Source: UBA7672 sp965279085
Lineage (GTDB): Bacteria > Pseudomonadota > Alphaproteobacteria > Caulobacterales > Hyphomonadaceae
Length of the DNA stretch: 64,000 nucleotides
Assembly (NCBI GenBank): GCA_965279085.1
Contig: OZ257149.1
Span: 2,728,001 to 2,792,000, forward strand
Direction: 5' to 3'
In this document: positions 9,089-16,456 of the stretch, in pieces
Layout: every line of letters starts with the position of its first letter
How positions within the stretch are numbered: position 1 is the first letter of the stretch
Program-made: the position numbers and the translations under genes
The notes under the pieces: generated by a model
Seen by the model: only the letters and a program-made list of their open reading frames with translations
What the model was told of the DNA's origin: nothing
Databases searched by the model: none

Positions 9089-9272
9089 GTTTCCCCGAAC
9101 GTATTGGCGGTAGTGCCGGCCGGATCGCTTGTTCCGCCGTGGCCGAGCACTACAACTCACCCCGCCAACAATCCAGAACCGGAGTAGTGCATGGGCCCTT
9201 TTTCAGGGCTTTCCGGAAGCACTACCCCGGTAGCGCCCTCCCGAATCCGCCCCCCAGAGAGCGGTAGCACCG
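8985..9272. repeat. Cluster of GGTAGYGC-type short repeats at the mnmE 5' end
   Basis: Nine copies of GGTAGTGC, GGTAGCGC or close variants occur in about 290 bp, in both orientations. Approximate positions are 8987-8995, 9010-9018 (reverse), 9064-9073, 9108-9119, 9147-9153 (reverse, short), 9184-9190 (short), 9219-9226 (reverse), 9229-9237 and 9263-9271. The cluster spans the mnmE start codon and the 219-bp gap up to the next gene's end. No gene is seen in the gap. Function unknown; binding sites for a DNA-binding protein or a short interspersed repeat are both possible. Confidence 0.6.
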
Positions 9273-9307
9273 CGTTTCCGGCGCGCGCTGGCGCTGAAGG
9301 GCAATCG

Positions 9308-10399
9308 TCAGTGTACGGAGATGACGAACGGCACGGCCGTCACGGGCGTGGCTTCCGTCGACTGGGTTGGGTCCGAGGTGTCGATGTCGAACATCTTCCC
9401 CGGTCTGTTTCCCGCCAGGTCCTCAAGCACGCCATCGACCGCCAGATAATATCCTCCCGGCGCCCACGCCGCCGGCTTGAACCGCCACTCAGTCCCGTTC
9501 TCCGCGATCGAAATTTCTCCCGCCACGCGCGAGCCATCCTTCGTCACCGAAATCGCGCGTTGCGCGAGCGCGTGATCCATCGGCCGGTCGAATGTCACGA
9601 CGAGTTCGCCATCTGCCGATTTCGGCGGATCGATCCGCCAGTGTTTCACGTGAACCATTTCCCTGACGGCCGGCGTGACCTTGATCGCTTTCGAAAACCC
9701 CTCCGCCAGCGACGAGCCGTTCGCATCGCGCCACGATGGATCGACCTCGATGGTGACAGGGCGTCCCGCCATCAGCGGCGGACCTGACTCCCGATTGTCC
9801 ACCAGCCCACGCTTGATCCGTCCCGGATCGAACAGGATGGTCAGCCGCTTGCCGGACGCATCCCACAGCTCCTGCTCGATCTCGACGAACGGATCGATGA
9901 TCGCGCGCCCCTGCGCATCGACGACCCGGATGTGATCGTACGCTTCACCAACCGACATCGGCGCCGAGAACTCCAGGTACATCTTCAGCGTGTTCTCGGG
10001 CCACGCATCCGAAGTCGGATAGAGCTGCGCCACCTTCGTCGTCGCCGCGATCGCCTTGGCCGCTTCGCCGAACGCTCCTTCGACCACAGGCCCATTCGGC
10101 GGGCTGAATGTCACGTGCAATGTCACACCGGGCGAGGGCGGAAAGCGCGGCGTGAAGGTGATCACACCACCGTTCTCTGTGTACTCACCAAGCATCGCCG
10201 GCGCTTCGGGATCGTCGCTAGCGCGCACGGCGAACACACTTTCCCAGCCATCAGCCGGCGCGGGCCCGCTCCAACCCGCCGCACGTATCACGCCGTTCTC
10301 GTAAGTGAGCGACGCCTCATGGCCGCCGCATGCCGCGAGCGTCAAGGCGATAGCAAAGAGAGATGCCCGAACTCGCAAGTCGGTTCCTCTGGTTGTCAT
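9308..10399 (-). CDS. Lipoprotein with Ig-like (Big_5/SbsA-type) domains
   Basis: 363 residues from the ATG at 10397-10399. That ATG lies in the terminus of a REP-like repeat with no ribosome-binding site, whereas an in-frame TTG at 10376-10378 has AGAGGA six bases upstream and may be the true start. A signal peptide ends in LAAC, so an outer-membrane or periplasmic lipoprotein is expected. Two segments (around LKMYLEFSAPMS and ELVVTFDRPMD) have the 'functional-part-of-extremum' pattern of bacterial Ig-like Big_5 domains, which often occur in surface proteins. No catalytic motif is visible. A variant parS site (9642-9657) lies in the coding sequence. The specific function is unknown. Confidence 0.75.
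   Translation of the reverse strand: MTTRGTDLRVRASLFAIALTLAACGGHEASLTYENGVIRAAGWSGPAPADGWESVFAVRASDDPEAPAMLGEYTENGGVITFTPRFPPSPGVTLHVTFSPPNGPVVEGAFGEAAKAIAATTKVAQLYPTSDAWPENTLKMYLEFSAPMSVGEAYDHIRVVDAQGRAIIDPFVEIEQELWDASGKRLTILFDPGRIKRGLVDNRESGPPLMAGRPVTIEVDPSWRDANGSSLAEGFSKAIKVTPAVREMVHVKHWRIDPPKSADGELVVTFDRPMDHALAQRAISVTKDGSRVAGEISIAENGTEWRFKPAAWAPGGYYLAVDGVLEDLAGNRPGKMFDIDTSDPTQSTEATPVTAVPFVISVH
9642..9657. promoter_or_regulatory. parS: Variant parS site 6
   Basis: TGTTTCACGTGAACCA differs from the 16-bp consensus by one base (A to C in the right arm). It is in the coding sequence of the Ig-like lipoprotein and is the outermost member of the parS array. Confidence 0.6.
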
Positions 10400-10502
10400 T
10401 CCGGAAGCCGCGCAGCGGCTATCCGGAACCTAGGGGTCGATCGCGAGGCTGTGCAACGCGCTCCTGGGGTCCGGGTCTGCGCTTCGCTTCGCCCGGAATG
10501 AC
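10395..10502. repeat. REP-like imperfect palindrome with GTCATTCCGG termini
   Basis: A 108-bp element bounded by GTCATTCCGG and its exact reverse complement CCGGAATGAC. Inside, further self-complementary segments (GAAGCGAAGCGCAGACCCGG-type sequence on one arm) resemble the interspersed palindromes common in alphaproteobacterial intergenic regions. It separates two minus-strand genes, and its left end contains the annotated ATG of the lipoprotein gene. Confidence 0.65.
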
Positions 10503-10518
10503 ACCGTGTCTGCAGCGC

Positions 10519-11607
10519 CTAGGGAAGCGCAATGGTCTTCAGCGCCGTCTTCTTGTCCGCGTCGGCGACCACGATCACGGCCGACGTGTCATCCAGCTTG
10601 TCGAGCTGCGTGACGCCCTGCAGGTCCGTGATGGTCTCGTAGGGTACGCCCGCCTTGTCCGCGATGCGCGTGTCGATGTGCTGGTAGGTTTCGAGCTTCG
10701 CCGCATCGAGCTTCATCACGCCGCGCGCCGAGTTGGCCATGAGGATGAAGTCCTTGCCGCCCTTCTTGTAGGCGATCATGTCGAGCGGACGGTTGCGGTT
10801 GCCGAGTTCGGCAATCGTCGTCGCCTTGATCTTCGCGCCCGGCCGGAACTGGTCGACCGGGATCTTCACCAGCGGTGTGCAGGTGTAGGCGGCCAGCACG
10901 CTCGGCTTTCCGCCAACGTCATAGGTCATGAAGGTCCGCACCGGCGCGGCCGTTTCATACTGGCCGTGTGCGCCGTGATACATCTCGATCGACGCGCCCT
11001 TTGCGCCTGCCGTGAACGGGTAGGCGATGGTCCGCATGGAGGAGGCGAACTCCTCGTTCGACAGGCCCGCGACGAGCACCTGGCCATTCACGAAACCGAG
11101 GTCTGTGATCGCTTCCTGACGGATGGCCTGACCGCGTGCGTTCTTCGCATCCGGCGCCGGAGCATCCGACAGCGCAACGGCAGAACGCTTCAGCGCATCG
11201 ACCTTCACTTCGGAAAGCTTGCCCGCACGATCCGCCTTCAGGATCACCGGCGCCGCCTCCGGGCCGAGCCCGCGCGACACCGACAGGTACACATTTCCGG
11301 AAGCCGGGTTCACCGCGACGTCGTTGACAGCGATCTGGTCCGCAGTCGTACCGAGCAGGGCGGCGATCTTGCCAGAAAGGTCCGCGATCTCGACCTTGCC
11401 CGCACCCGCCTTCGCCGTGTCGCCTGTTTCAACGGCGACGACCTGGCCCGCTGTGGAGTCACCGATCAGCAGCACGCCGTTCGGCGCGAACGCCAGCGCA
11501 CCCGCCGACTGCAGCTTCGCTTCACCGCCCGGCGCCGCCGTGGCGGAGAGACCGATGGCGGCGATTGCGCCCGCGATCGCGGTGGCCGTCAGAATCCTGA
11601 ACTTCAT
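10519..11607 (-). CDS. Secreted hypothetical protein, probable beta-propeller
   Basis: 362 residues with a clear Sec signal peptide (hydrophobic residues 5-20, cleavage near ATAAPGG), so a periplasmic or extracellular location is expected. The mature part has repeated blade-like segments (LAFAPNGVLLIGDS, VAVNPASGNVYLSVSRG, DLGFVNGQVLVAGL, DMIAYKKGGKDFILMAN), the spacing expected of a six- or seven-bladed propeller such as NHL or SMP-30-like repeats. No catalytic residues can be assigned. A purine-rich GGGAGAGG ribosome-binding site precedes the ATG. The downstream gene is a lipoprotein with a REP-like palindrome between, so coupling is uncertain. Confidence 0.75.
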   Translation of the reverse strand: MKFRILTATAIAGAIAAIGLSATAAPGGEAKLQSAGALAFAPNGVLLIGDSTAGQVVAVETGDTAKAGAGKVEIADLSGKIAALLGTTADQIAVNDVAVNPASGNVYLSVSRGLGPEAAPVILKADRAGKLSEVKVDALKRSAVALSDAPAPDAKNARGQAIRQEAITDLGFVNGQVLVAGLSNEEFASSMRTIAYPFTAGAKGASIEMYHGAHGQYETAAPVRTFMTYDVGGKPSVLAAYTCTPLVKIPVDQFRPGAKIKATTIAELGNRNRPLDMIAYKKGGKDFILMANSARGVMKLDAAKLETYQHIDTRIADKAGVPYETITDLQGVTQLDKLDDTSAVIVVADADKKTALKTIALP

Positions 11608-11729
11608 AGTTCCTCTCCCTGTCGTGTCCCATAAGGCCCGACTTGGAGATCAGCGTAGACCTGCGGCGTCCTGTCTTGGAAGCTGCGGCGCAGGCCGCTC
11701 AGCAGAACGTGAATTACGTTCGCAGCCGG

Positions 11730-12335
11730 TTAGAGCCGGTAGTTGAAGCTCACACTGACGCGCGCGGAAGCCGAGCGGTTCGGCGGCACTTCGTGCCGCA
11801 GCCAGCTCTCCCACAGCAGCAGGTCCCCAGCCTTCGGCGCGACATAGACGAAGCGTCGATGCTGCTCGTCCGCATCCCCGCGCGGGGCAGGGGCGGCCAT
11901 CATCATCGGCAGCCGCGGATCCTCGAACTTCAGTGAGGACGCCCCGTCCGGCACGCGGACATAGTACGTGCCCGACAGCACGCAGTGCGGGTGGATATGC
12001 CCGGTATGCGATCCGCCCGGCTCGAGCACGTTGACCCAGATGTTGTCCAGCTTCAGCCGCTTTCCGCGCAGGTCCATCTGCAGCTGTTCCGCAAAATGCT
12101 CGGCATGCGGCTTCATCAGGCGGACAAGCTGGTCGAAACACGTCGCGCGCTGCGGCAGGTCGTCGAGCGAGGAATAGGACGTGTAGCCCTGATACCCGTT
12201 CTCCTTGCACCAGGCGCGGCCGGCCTTGTCTTCCTTCGCCAGCATCTTCGCGGCGTCGAGCAGGTCGGCATTCAGCTCTGCGGCGCCGAGCGCTGCGCGA
12301 TAGATTTCGGTAACGAAGAGGGGCGAGGAGGTCAT
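11730..12335 (-). CDS. Putative 2-oxoglutarate/Fe(II)-dependent oxygenase (TIGR02466-like)
   Basis: 201 residues from the ATG at 12333-12335; the open frame upstream is a shadow. The segment GGSHTGHIHPHCVLSGTYYV carries the HxH-type iron ligands of the 2OG-FeII_Oxy_5 family, and LLLWESWLRHEVPPNRS supplies the distal His and the Arg that would bind 2-oxoglutarate. The protein ends at the usual SFNYRL. The family's substrates are not established. It is the third gene of a minus-strand set with an unknown protein 35 bp upstream and an RHH-like protein beyond, which could be a regulator. Confidence 0.85.
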   Translation of the reverse strand: MTSSPLFVTEIYRAALGAAELNADLLDAAKMLAKEDKAGRAWCKENGYQGYTSYSSLDDLPQRATCFDQLVRLMKPHAEHFAEQLQMDLRGKRLKLDNIWVNVLEPGGSHTGHIHPHCVLSGTYYVRVPDGASSLKFEDPRLPMMMAAPAPRGDADEQHRRFVYVAPKAGDLLLWESWLRHEVPPNRSASARVSVSFNYRL

Positions 12336-12370
12336 GGTCCGCCTGCTAGCACAGGCCCGCGCCGAAGACG

Positions 12371-12850
12371 CTAGACTTCGCTTGTCTGTCGCGCCGGGAA
12401 TGCCGGAAACGCGAACGGCGCGAGATCCGGCTCGACCCACTGGCGGCGCGCCTCAGCCGACATCAGCCGGTCCTTGCTCCAGCAGCTCAGCAGCCAGGTC
12501 GACTTGCCGAGCGGGGAGGCCAGCAGCCGCGTCAGTGTCGCAACGACAGCTTCCCCCTCCGGCGCCTCCGCGAGCAGGGCATACGCCGCACGCAGCGAAG
12601 CCTGCGTGATCGTCTCGTGATAGCCTGCCGTGTTGGTGTTCTCGCCGCCCGTGCTCACATTGTAGCGGCGGATCAGGCCCGGCATGTCAGACGGCGGATG
12701 AATGTCAGGCCGCCTGGCGATCAGCCACAGCGCCGTCGCCCAGTGCGCCGCGTGCGTCCATTCTTCCTTCGGAAGCGCGCACGCGATCATGGCGTTCGCG
12801 ACACGCTCGATGTGTGCGTCGGTCGCGAACTGTGTCGCGCCGGCTGTCAT
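12371..12850 (-). CDS. Conserved hypothetical protein
   Basis: 159 residues, no signal peptide or membrane segment, rich in Trp and His near the N-terminus (EEWTHAAHWATALW). A second well-structured segment, YNVSTGGENTNTAGYHETIT, looks like a conserved surface or ligand site. I recognise the overall pattern as a conserved unknown of Proteobacteria but cannot name a function. The start codon overlaps the stop of the upstream RHH-like gene (ATGA), so the two are translationally coupled, and a 2OG oxygenase gene follows 35 bp later. Confidence 0.75.
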   Translation of the reverse strand: MTAGATQFATDAHIERVANAMIACALPKEEWTHAAHWATALWLIARRPDIHPPSDMPGLIRRYNVSTGGENTNTAGYHETITQASLRAAYALLAEAPEGEAVVATLTRLLASPLGKSTWLLSCWSKDRLMSAEARRQWVEPDLAPFAFPAFPARQTSEV

Positions 12851-13098
12851 TTCTTTTCCTTGATCGCATGCGCATCGGCGCTGGTGAGCTCGAGGCTGTA
12901 GACCTCGCGCAGCTGCGCGATCACACGCAGCGTCTCCTTCGTGAAGGGCGTCTTGTTGTCGAAGGCATGCAGCACGATCCCTTCGATCAGGTCGCCAAGA
13001 CTCATGTCTTTATAATCGGCCAGCCCGCGCAAAACTTTCAGCAGCGGCGTCGCGATGCGCACGCCCGTCTGCGTCCGTTCGGTTTCCTTTTCCGCCAT
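12847..13098 (-). CDS. Small ribbon-helix-helix-like protein
   Basis: 83 residues. The TGVRIATPLLKVLRGLADYK stretch followed by a second helix (MSLGDLIEGIVLHAF) has the strand-helix-helix layout of ribbon-helix-helix DNA-binding proteins, but I see no exact family match. It is the first gene of the set RHH-unknown-2OG oxygenase. Just upstream, at 13110-13127, TACC-GTGT-TACC-AA-GGTA contains a palindrome (TACCAAGGTA) that could be its own operator; this is inference. Confidence 0.7.
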   Translation of the reverse strand: MAEKETERTQTGVRIATPLLKVLRGLADYKDMSLGDLIEGIVLHAFDNKTPFTKETLRVIAQLREVYSLELTSADAHAIKEKK

Positions 13099-13202
13099 GT
13101 CGCCCTCGCTACCGTGTTACCAAGGTATTTTCTGTCATTGGTGTTCCAGTAATAACCGGCTGCGAGAGTGTCAATGTCGGGCTGAGCAGAAGGCGAGTGC
13201 TG

Positions 13203-13403
13203 ATGAACCAGGAAGCGGCGACCTTTCCGGAGTGGCGGCCGGAGGAAGCGGACACGGGAACAAGGAGACGGGTACTGTCGATCGAGGAGTTGAGGACGAA
13301 ACTGGGATTTGCGGGCGCTGAGCGCCCCGAGGCGCGAACGGCGCCGGTTACGGAAGGCGCACGACCGCGGATCGTGCTGAGGCGCGAGGCGCTGGCAGGC
13401 TGA
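13203..13403 (+). CDS. Small hypothetical protein
   Basis: 66 residues from the ATG at 13203, preceded by an AAGGCGAG ribosome-binding-like sequence at about 13190-13197. The protein is charged, with the helical segment RRRVLSIEELRTKLGFAG in the middle and a basic C-terminus; no signal peptide, no known domain. It is followed by a strong hairpin terminator (13441-13473), as a real gene would be. Short length and ordinary composition leave some doubt. Confidence 0.5.
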   Translation: MNQEAATFPEWRPEEADTGTRRRVLSIEELRTKLGFAGAERPEARTAPVTEGARPRIVLRREALAG

Positions 13404-13440
13404 GACGAGCGGCCATACCGATCAGAAGAGTTGAAAAAGA

Positions 13441-13473
13441 AACCCCGCCCTCCTGCAGAAGGGCGGGGTTTTT
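13441..13473. terminator. Bidirectional hairpin terminator
   Basis: AACCCCGCCCT / AGGGCGGGGTT stem of 11 bp with an 8-nt loop, followed by TTTTT on the plus strand and flanked by an A-rich run (TTGAAAAAGA) on the left that gives U residues in the other direction. It sits between the small plus-strand gene and the 3' end of rho, so it can end both transcripts. Confidence 0.85.
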
Positions 13474-13506
13474 CATTGGTGAAACAGCGGTAGGGCCGGG
13501 TAGGGC

Positions 13507-14796
13507 CTAGTTGTTCATCGCCGAGAAGAACTCGCCGTTCGTCTTGGTCTGCTTGATCTTGTCGAGCAGGAACTCGATCGCATCTTGCGCGCCCATCGGG
13601 TTGAGGATGCGGCGGAGGACGTAGATCTTCTGCAGCTCCTTCGGATCGGTGAGCAGCTCCTCTTTCCGCGTGCCGGACTTGAGGATGTCGATCGCCGGGA
13701 AGACGCGTTTGTCCGAGACTTTGCGGTCGAGGATGATCTCGGAGTTACCCGTACCTTTGAATTCCTCGAAGATGACCTCGTCCATGCGGCTGCCCGTTTC
13801 GATCAGCGCGGTAGCGATGATCGTCAGAGAACCACCTTCTTCCAGGTTACGCGCCGCGCCGAAGAAGCGTTTCGGCTTCTGCAGAGCGTTGGCGTCGACA
13901 CCCCCGGTCAGAACCTTGCCGGAGGAGGGGACGACCGTGTTGTAGGCGCGGCCGAGGCGCGTGATCGAGTCGAGCAGGATCACGACATCGCGGCCGTGTT
14001 CGGCCAGACGCTTGGCCTTCTCGATGACCATTTCCGCAACGGCGACGTGGCGCGTCGCAGGCTCGTCGAAGGTGGACGAGATGACTTCGCCCTTCACCGA
14101 ACGCTGCATGTCGGTGACTTCCTCGGGACGCTCGTCGATGAGGAGCACGATCAGGTAGCACTCGGGGTGATTTTCCGCGACCGACTGCGCGATGTTCTGC
14201 AGGAGCACGGTCTTACCGGTGCGTGGCGGGGCGACAATGAGAGCCCGCTGGCCCTTGCCGATCGGCGCGACGATGTCGATCACGCGGCCCGAACGATCCT
14301 TCTTGGTCGGATCCTTGGGCTCCATCGAGAGCCGCTTGTCCGGGTAGAGCGGCGTGAGGTTGTCGAACGGCACCTTGTGGCGGGCGCGTTCCGGATCCTC
14401 GAAGTTGACCGTCGAGACGCGGACGAGAGCGAAGTAGCGCTCGCCATCCCGCGGTCCGCGGATCGTGCCCTCAACGGTATCGCCCGTGCGCAGGCCCATT
14501 TTCCGGATCATCTGCGGCTGGACGTAGATGTCGTCGGGTCCGGCCAGGTAGTTCGACTGCGGCGAGCGCATGAAGCCGAACCCGTCAGGCAGAACCTCGA
14601 CCACGCCCACGCCGATGATCTCGACATCGCGTTCGGCCAGTTCCTTCAGAACCGCGAACATCAATTCCTGCTTGGACAGGAGCGAGGCGCCTTCGACCTC
14701 GAGCTCTTCCGCCATGGCCAGCAGTTCGGCCGGTGTCTTTTTCTTGAGGTCGTTTAGCAGCACGCGCTCGTGCTCTTCGGTGACGTCTTCAGTCAT
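13507..14796 (-). CDS. rho: Transcription termination factor Rho
   Basis: 429 residues from the ATG at 14794-14796; 18 codons upstream are open but lack similarity to Rho. Rho is the hexameric RNA helicase that ends untranslated transcripts. Visible parts are the N-terminal helical domain (LKKKTPAELLAMAEEL), the cold-shock-like RNA-binding domain (GFGFMRSPQSNYLAGPDDIYV), Walker A PPRTGKTVLLQ, Walker B VVILLDSITR, the Q-loop/R-loop region and the C-terminal FLLDKIKQTKTNGEFF. A 175-bp leader separates it from hemJ. Confidence 0.97.
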   Translation of the reverse strand: MTEDVTEEHERVLLNDLKKKTPAELLAMAEELEVEGASLLSKQELMFAVLKELAERDVEIIGVGVVEVLPDGFGFMRSPQSNYLAGPDDIYVQPQMIRKMGLRTGDTVEGTIRGPRDGERYFALVRVSTVNFEDPERARHKVPFDNLTPLYPDKRLSMEPKDPTKKDRSGRVIDIVAPIGKGQRALIVAPPRTGKTVLLQNIAQSVAENHPECYLIVLLIDERPEEVTDMQRSVKGEVISSTFDEPATRHVAVAEMVIEKAKRLAEHGRDVVILLDSITRLGRAYNTVVPSSGKVLTGGVDANALQKPKRFFGAARNLEEGGSLTIIATALIETGSRMDEVIFEEFKGTGNSEIILDRKVSDKRVFPAIDILKSGTRKEELLTDPKELQKIYVLRRILNPMGAQDAIEFLLDKIKQTKTNGEFFSAMNN

Positions 14797-14971
14797 TGGA
14801 TAGGTACATTTCAGTTGTGATTTTGCCCTGGGAGCTGGCGCGAGGCGCACAAGTCGTCGGGAAAAATGGGAAGGGAAGTTGGGATGCCGACCGGACGGCC
14901 GACGCTGGTTTTAGACCGCCAAAACCCTGATGGGTCAAGCGAAAAGGGCCGAACTACAGTGTTCGGATGGG

Positions 14972-15403
14972 TCAACCGAAGGGCTGAACGACCACCAGGA
15001 TGACCGCAAAAATCGCGATCACCATCGGTATCTCGTTGAGCATGCGGAGCTTCCTGGGCTCGATCGGCCGCTCGCCGGCGGTGATCTTCCGGCCCAAGCC
15101 CATCAGATAGCCATGGAAGCCGGACAATCCAAGAACGAGCACGATTTTTCCCCAGAACCACGGCTGGGTGATGTAAAATTGCCAGTTATTGCCTATCAGC
15201 GCGAGGCCCATGAGCCAGACGATGATCATCGTGGGATTGAGGATGATCTTCGAGGTCGAGGCCGCCGCCTTGTCCATTGCGGCCTCGAAACGACCGTCGC
15301 CCTGCGCCTCCAGCCGATAAACCAGCAGCCGCGGATAGATCAGCAGCCCCGCCATCCAGGCGATGACCGCGATGATGTGGATCGCGCGGAACCAGTCATA
15401 CAT
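14972..15403 (-). CDS. hemJ: Protoporphyrinogen oxidase HemJ
   Basis: 143 residues from the ATG at 15401-15403, which has GAGGAG eight bases upstream; the earlier TTG in frame is less likely. It is a four-helix inner-membrane protein (UPF0093) with the early conserved His in FRAIHIIAVIAWMAGLL and the LYPRLLVYR-type segment typical of HemJ, the haem-dependent enzyme that oxidises protoporphyrinogen IX in bacteria lacking HemG/HemY. It follows hemH by 12 bp and hemE beyond, so the last steps of haem synthesis are co-transcribed, with rho downstream. Confidence 0.92.
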   Translation of the reverse strand: MYDWFRAIHIIAVIAWMAGLLIYPRLLVYRLEAQGDGRFEAAMDKAAASTSKIILNPTMIIVWLMGLALIGNNWQFYITQPWFWGKIVLVLGLSGFHGYLMGLGRKITAGERPIEPRKLRMLNEIPMVIAIFAVILVVVQPFG

Positions 15404-15415
15404 GCCCAAGTCTCC

Positions 15416-16456
15416 TCAGGCCGCTTTCGTAGCCGGGTTCCGGTGGTTCGGACAATCGCGCCAGTCCGCCGGGCAGATACGACCGCCGCAGGACGACCGT
15501 ATGGGCTGCGTGTCCAGCACCGCGTCCTCGACCAGATCGGCCAGCGTGCCGATGAAACCCGCGTCGATCCCGAGGGCAGGGGCGCGGATGTAGTGCTTCG
15601 CACCCAGCTTGTCGGCGAGATGCCTGTACTCGATGTCGAGTTCGACCAGTGTCTCGATGTGTTCGGAAACAAACGCGATCGGCAATAGCAGGATCGCCTT
15701 GCCATCCTTCGCCGCGGTCTCGATCGCTTCGTCTGTCGGCGGTCCGATCCATTTCAGCGGACCCACGCGCGACTGATAGCATATCTCGACTTCCCACTCG
15801 GACGGCAGCAACGGCTTCAGCGCCGCTGCGGTGCGCTCGACCTGCCACTGGTATGGATCGCCAGACTTCACGACGATCTCCGGAAGCCCGTGCGCAGACA
15901 GCAAGCATCGCACATTCGCCGGCTTGCCCGCAGCTTCCCAAGCATCGATCAACTTCTTCGCATGCGCAGCGATGAACTTCGGAGCGTCGGGATAACAGCA
16001 CACGGCGACGCCGGCGGGACCCTTGGCTTCCTTCCAGGATTTCAGCGATGAGGCTGTCGTGGTTGTGGAGAACTGGGGGTAGAGCGGAAGCAGAACAACC
16101 TTCGTCGCGCCCCACGCGAGAACTTCGCGCACCGCGTCAGCGGCATACGGCTTCCAGTAGCGCATCGCGATAAAACTCTTCGCGATGCGTCCGCGCTTCG
16201 TCAGTTCGGCGTCGAGCGCCGCCGCCTGCTTGCGCGTTCCGGGAAGCAGGGGAGAGCCGCCTCCCATCCGCGCGTAATTCTCGCGCGCACTCGGCGCACG
16301 GGTCTTCGAGATCAGGCGCGAGACGAAGAAACGCACCGGCAGCGGCGAGCGGATGATCGCCGGATCGCTGAAAAGATTTTTCAGGAAGGGCTGCACGTCG
16401 TCAGGCCCATCCGGCCCGCCGAGATTGAACAGAACGACGGCGATCTTCTCCGTCAC
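15416..16456 (-). CDS. hemH: Ferrochelatase
   Basis: 346 residues. HemH inserts Fe(II) into protoporphyrin IX at the membrane. The N-terminal VVLFNLGGPDGPDDVQPFL block, the catalytic-region SAHGLPE with its essential His, and the late FVSEHIETLVELD block are all intact. The C-terminal tail has three cysteines (SCGGRICPADWRDCP), consistent with the [2Fe-2S] cluster described for Caulobacter-type ferrochelatases, whose fourth ligand lies elsewhere in the chain. Start overlaps the hemE stop (ATGA). Confidence 0.95.
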   Translation of the reverse strand: MTEKIAVVLFNLGGPDGPDDVQPFLKNLFSDPAIIRSPLPVRFFVSRLISKTRAPSARENYARMGGGSPLLPGTRKQAAALDAELTKRGRIAKSFIAMRYWKPYAADAVREVLAWGATKVVLLPLYPQFSTTTTASSLKSWKEAKGPAGVAVCCYPDAPKFIAAHAKKLIDAWEAAGKPANVRCLLSAHGLPEIVVKSGDPYQWQVERTAAALKPLLPSEWEVEICYQSRVGPLKWIGPPTDEAIETAAKDGKAILLLPIAFVSEHIETLVELDIEYRHLADKLGAKHYIRAPALGIDAGFIGTLADLVEDAVLDTQPIRSSCGGRICPADWRDCPNHRNPATKAA

